A DNA stretch of 64,000 nucleotides from Nematostella vectensis (taxonomy: Eukaryota > Cnidaria > Anthozoa > Actiniaria > Edwardsiidae), in contig NC_064036.1 in NCBI RefSeq assembly GCF_932526225.1, positions 8,377,519 to 8,441,518 on the forward strand. The letters run 5' to 3'. The notes beneath the pieces were generated by a model. The model saw nothing but the letters and a program-made list of their open reading frames with translations. It was not told the origin of the DNA and ran no database searches. Position numbers and translations under genes: made by a program. Positions 63,201 to 64,000 of this stretch are shown here, one piece after another (positions within the stretch are counted from its first letter, which is position 1; each line of letters starts with the position of its first letter).

Positions 63201-63864
63201 CTTTGTAAATCGGGATATTTCCACATAAGCTTGCAGGAATGCGTGTTTACTACGATTTTGCTGGCAGCCATCTTGGAAAGGGAGCCTAAGCCCCAACGTT
63301 TTAGAATATCACAGGTCTCCTGCATGCAAGTAATTACCTGTAATTCAGTTTCTAACTGCGAGGGGTATTTAATAAACAAATCTATCTTTGCTCACCCCTG
63401 GCTCTTTTGGACCATTTAGAAAAAAGACAGCCATTCTTTGATATTGAACTTCTAAATAACACTTCTAAACATAACACTTCGAAAATTTGTCATTAAAGAC
63501 TTTGTTATACAATGGGACACTTAAATCTGCGTTTTGGTATTTTAAGGAATAATTGTTGTATTTTTATTTTCTGACGAGCATCCCTATCACTTTTCACTCT
63601 TACCCTGAAGAACCCTCATCCCCCAAAACTCGAACTGTTTTTCTTTTCCTTGAGTGTTAAAGTCAACAGGGCTCCACTAAATCTGCTGTATGTTTAATAA
63701 TGAGTACACTTACAGTCTGGACTATGATACCGCTTCGCATATGGAACTCCAAAGTATTTTTTCACCCCTTCCAAAAACTTGAAACGAAGTGAATTCATTC
63801 TTTCTGGGTCTTGCCTGGATATCTTAGCTTTCTCTTCCATTGTTTTTGCTATTTTGAACTCTTT
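54274..63864 (-). CDS. TTLL10: TTLL10-like tubulin-ligase-family protein with N-terminal NlpC/P60 peptidase domain (5' end outside window)
   Basis: Fifteen phase-consistent minus-strand exons: 63714-63864, 62407-62522, 61644-61743, 61490-61577, 60295-61130, 59694-59832, 57094-57212, 56858-56966, 56323-56414, 56025-56196, 55705-55888, 55444-55584, 55197-55313, 55033-55126, 54274-54380 (854 residues visible). Residues ~30-200 look like NlpC/P60: FLEGVKKYFGVPYAKRYH, FLDCCGLIRRV (catalytic Cys 62), KPGDLVFIT, HDMVHVEVWLGDG (His 132), TIGARW. Residues ~200-470 are acidic and Cys-containing, low complexity. Residues ~470-854 are a TTL domain of TTLL10 type: FYVSNGNGSS, MGWRRLEDK, LLTTKIGLLSSL, IWICKPIGQNQGKGI, NGFKFDVRTYM, GYFDLLGFDFMID, LIEINVNPSLST. 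TTLL10 extends glycine chains on tubulin or other proteins; activity is unproven here. Confidence 0.85.
54480..54965 (-). repeat. ~27-bp minisatellite (~17 units) matching the TTLL10 exon end and donor
   Basis: Plus-strand unit GGGTTAGTGTTACTGATTGTGATGAT. On the gene strand each good unit reads CACAATCAGTAA, identical to the end of the exon 55033-55126 (CACAATCA) plus its donor (GTAAGT). The array starts about 65 bp into the intron, and the spacer CACTATTATTATAG... separates it from the real donor. Confidence 0.9.
55674..55732 (-). repeat. 33-bp tandem duplication of a TTLL10 exon end
   Basis: The exon end GAGCTTCACGCGCATCTGACC (55705-55732, gene strand) recurs 33 bp downstream in the intron as GAGCTGCACGTACATCTGACC (55674-55699), 23 of 26 bases alike. 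The copy ends CAATCAAATCC, without a GT, so the second donor is lost. Confidence 0.8.
57917..59313 (-). mobile_element. Crypton-type tyrosine-recombinase element, interrupted
   Basis: Minus-strand fragments of one recombinase lie in a TTLL10 intron: RALCLVFNAVSTVSKFDIL (from 59300), FWLQRDESRKLCWGDVQPQL, KCPVLGYKIF, CPLGKNEIGNFLKKAAEIHG, SNHSVRKTSIGRLLD, then (past a MITE) NTQSFPPYKSASDQHQRQMS and an acidic tail ending ESDEED at 57917. HSVRKT and the PPYKSA tyrosine are the catalytic signature of Crypton/QRICH1-like tyrosine recombinases. At least two frame breaks plus the MITE insertion kill it. N-terminus not seen. Confidence 0.8.
58317..58562. mobile_element. TTAA-flanked MITE inside the Crypton
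   Basis: TTAA at 58313-58316 and 58563-58566. The left ATCCGCATTGTCACCAGTTT and right (opposite strand) AGCCACATTGTCACCAGTTT are ~28-bp inverted repeats reaching CTTCCGG. The TTAA duplication points to piggyBac-type transposition. Removing it would rejoin the Crypton reading region. A diverged copy is at 53270-53515. Confidence 0.88.
59571..59705 (-). repeat. Second copy of a TTLL10 exon end plus donor, 110 bp into the intron
   Basis: CTTTACTACTTACATTGAAC (59681-59700) spans the donor of exon 59694-59832 (gene strand TTCAAT|GTAAGTAG). The 25 bases from 59571 (CTTTACTACTTACAATGAAC and the next five) match it at 24 of 25 positions, keeping a perfect GTAAGT. Confidence 0.9.
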
Positions 63865-63889
63865 CTGTAAAAACAACCACATTGTATAT

Positions 63890-64000
63890 GATACTGAGTG
63901 ACTGAGGGGTGATCAAAGACATAGTACACCCCAGCGGGGGTGATTGTCGACAAAATCAATTTTAACATTAAGGGATAGCACTTTGGGTGTGGTCAACAGA
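63890..64000. mobile_element. Fragment of the 16119-17285 element family, cut by window end
   Basis: On the opposite strand it reads GTTGACCACACCCAAAGTGCTATCCCTTAA..., matching GTTGACCACACCCTTAGTGCTATCCCTTAGGG near 17200, with the GACAATCACCCCCGC end following. Incomplete. Confidence 0.6.

Overview
The window looks like a chromosome segment from an intron-rich invertebrate animal, most likely a cnidarian (anthozoan). The grounds are short exons with conserved GT-AG introns, AT-rich introns packed with small inverted-repeat elements, a Mag/K02A2.6-like LTR element, a Penelope-like remnant with a hammerhead ribozyme, a Crypton, and a small Ig+ShKT surface protein. The species call is inference. 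All exon models were built by eye from splice signals, reading phase and recalled family conservation; no search was run.

Layout. 1-5601 (minus): ALDH4A1, the mitochondrial proline-catabolism dehydrogenase, 13 exons seen, 3' end off the window. 6549-11089: a Ty3/gypsy LTR retrotransposon with perfect 5-bp target duplication and broken ORFs. 12395-19294 (minus): a complete 8-exon gene for a 302-residue four-TM protein with one potassium-channel-like pore loop and an atypical filter. It sits head-to-head, 644 bp apart, with OPA1 (19939-41980, plus), the dynamin-like GTPase of the mitochondrial inner membrane; all exon phases join. OPA1 introns hold a Penelope-like fragment, TA-flanked TIR elements, LINE pieces and large minisatellites, and its N-terminal linker exons are tandemly duplicated. 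42297-43139 (minus): an intronless 280-residue basic protein of unknown function. 43140-45324: MITEs. 45325-52194 (minus): a small surface protein, signal peptide + Ig-like + ShKT + Ser/Thr/Pro stalk + hydrophobic tail. 52195-54273: MITEs. 54274-63864 (minus): a TTLL10-like tubulin-ligase-family gene, 15 exons seen, whose N-terminal part encodes an NlpC/P60-type cysteine peptidase domain; a Crypton lies in one of its introns.

Most striking points: (1) many tandem repeats are seeded exactly on exon-intron junctions and multiply splice sites, in four different genes; (2) the NlpC/P60-TTLL10 fusion; (3) the channel-like protein with a CGAGH-type filter and a duplicated splice donor inside the filter; (4) tandem cassette exons in OPA1 in the region that is alternatively spliced in vertebrates; (5) a well-formed hammerhead ribozyme. 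No operon logic applies. ALDH4A1 and OPA1 are both mitochondrial, but nothing else suggests the genes work together.
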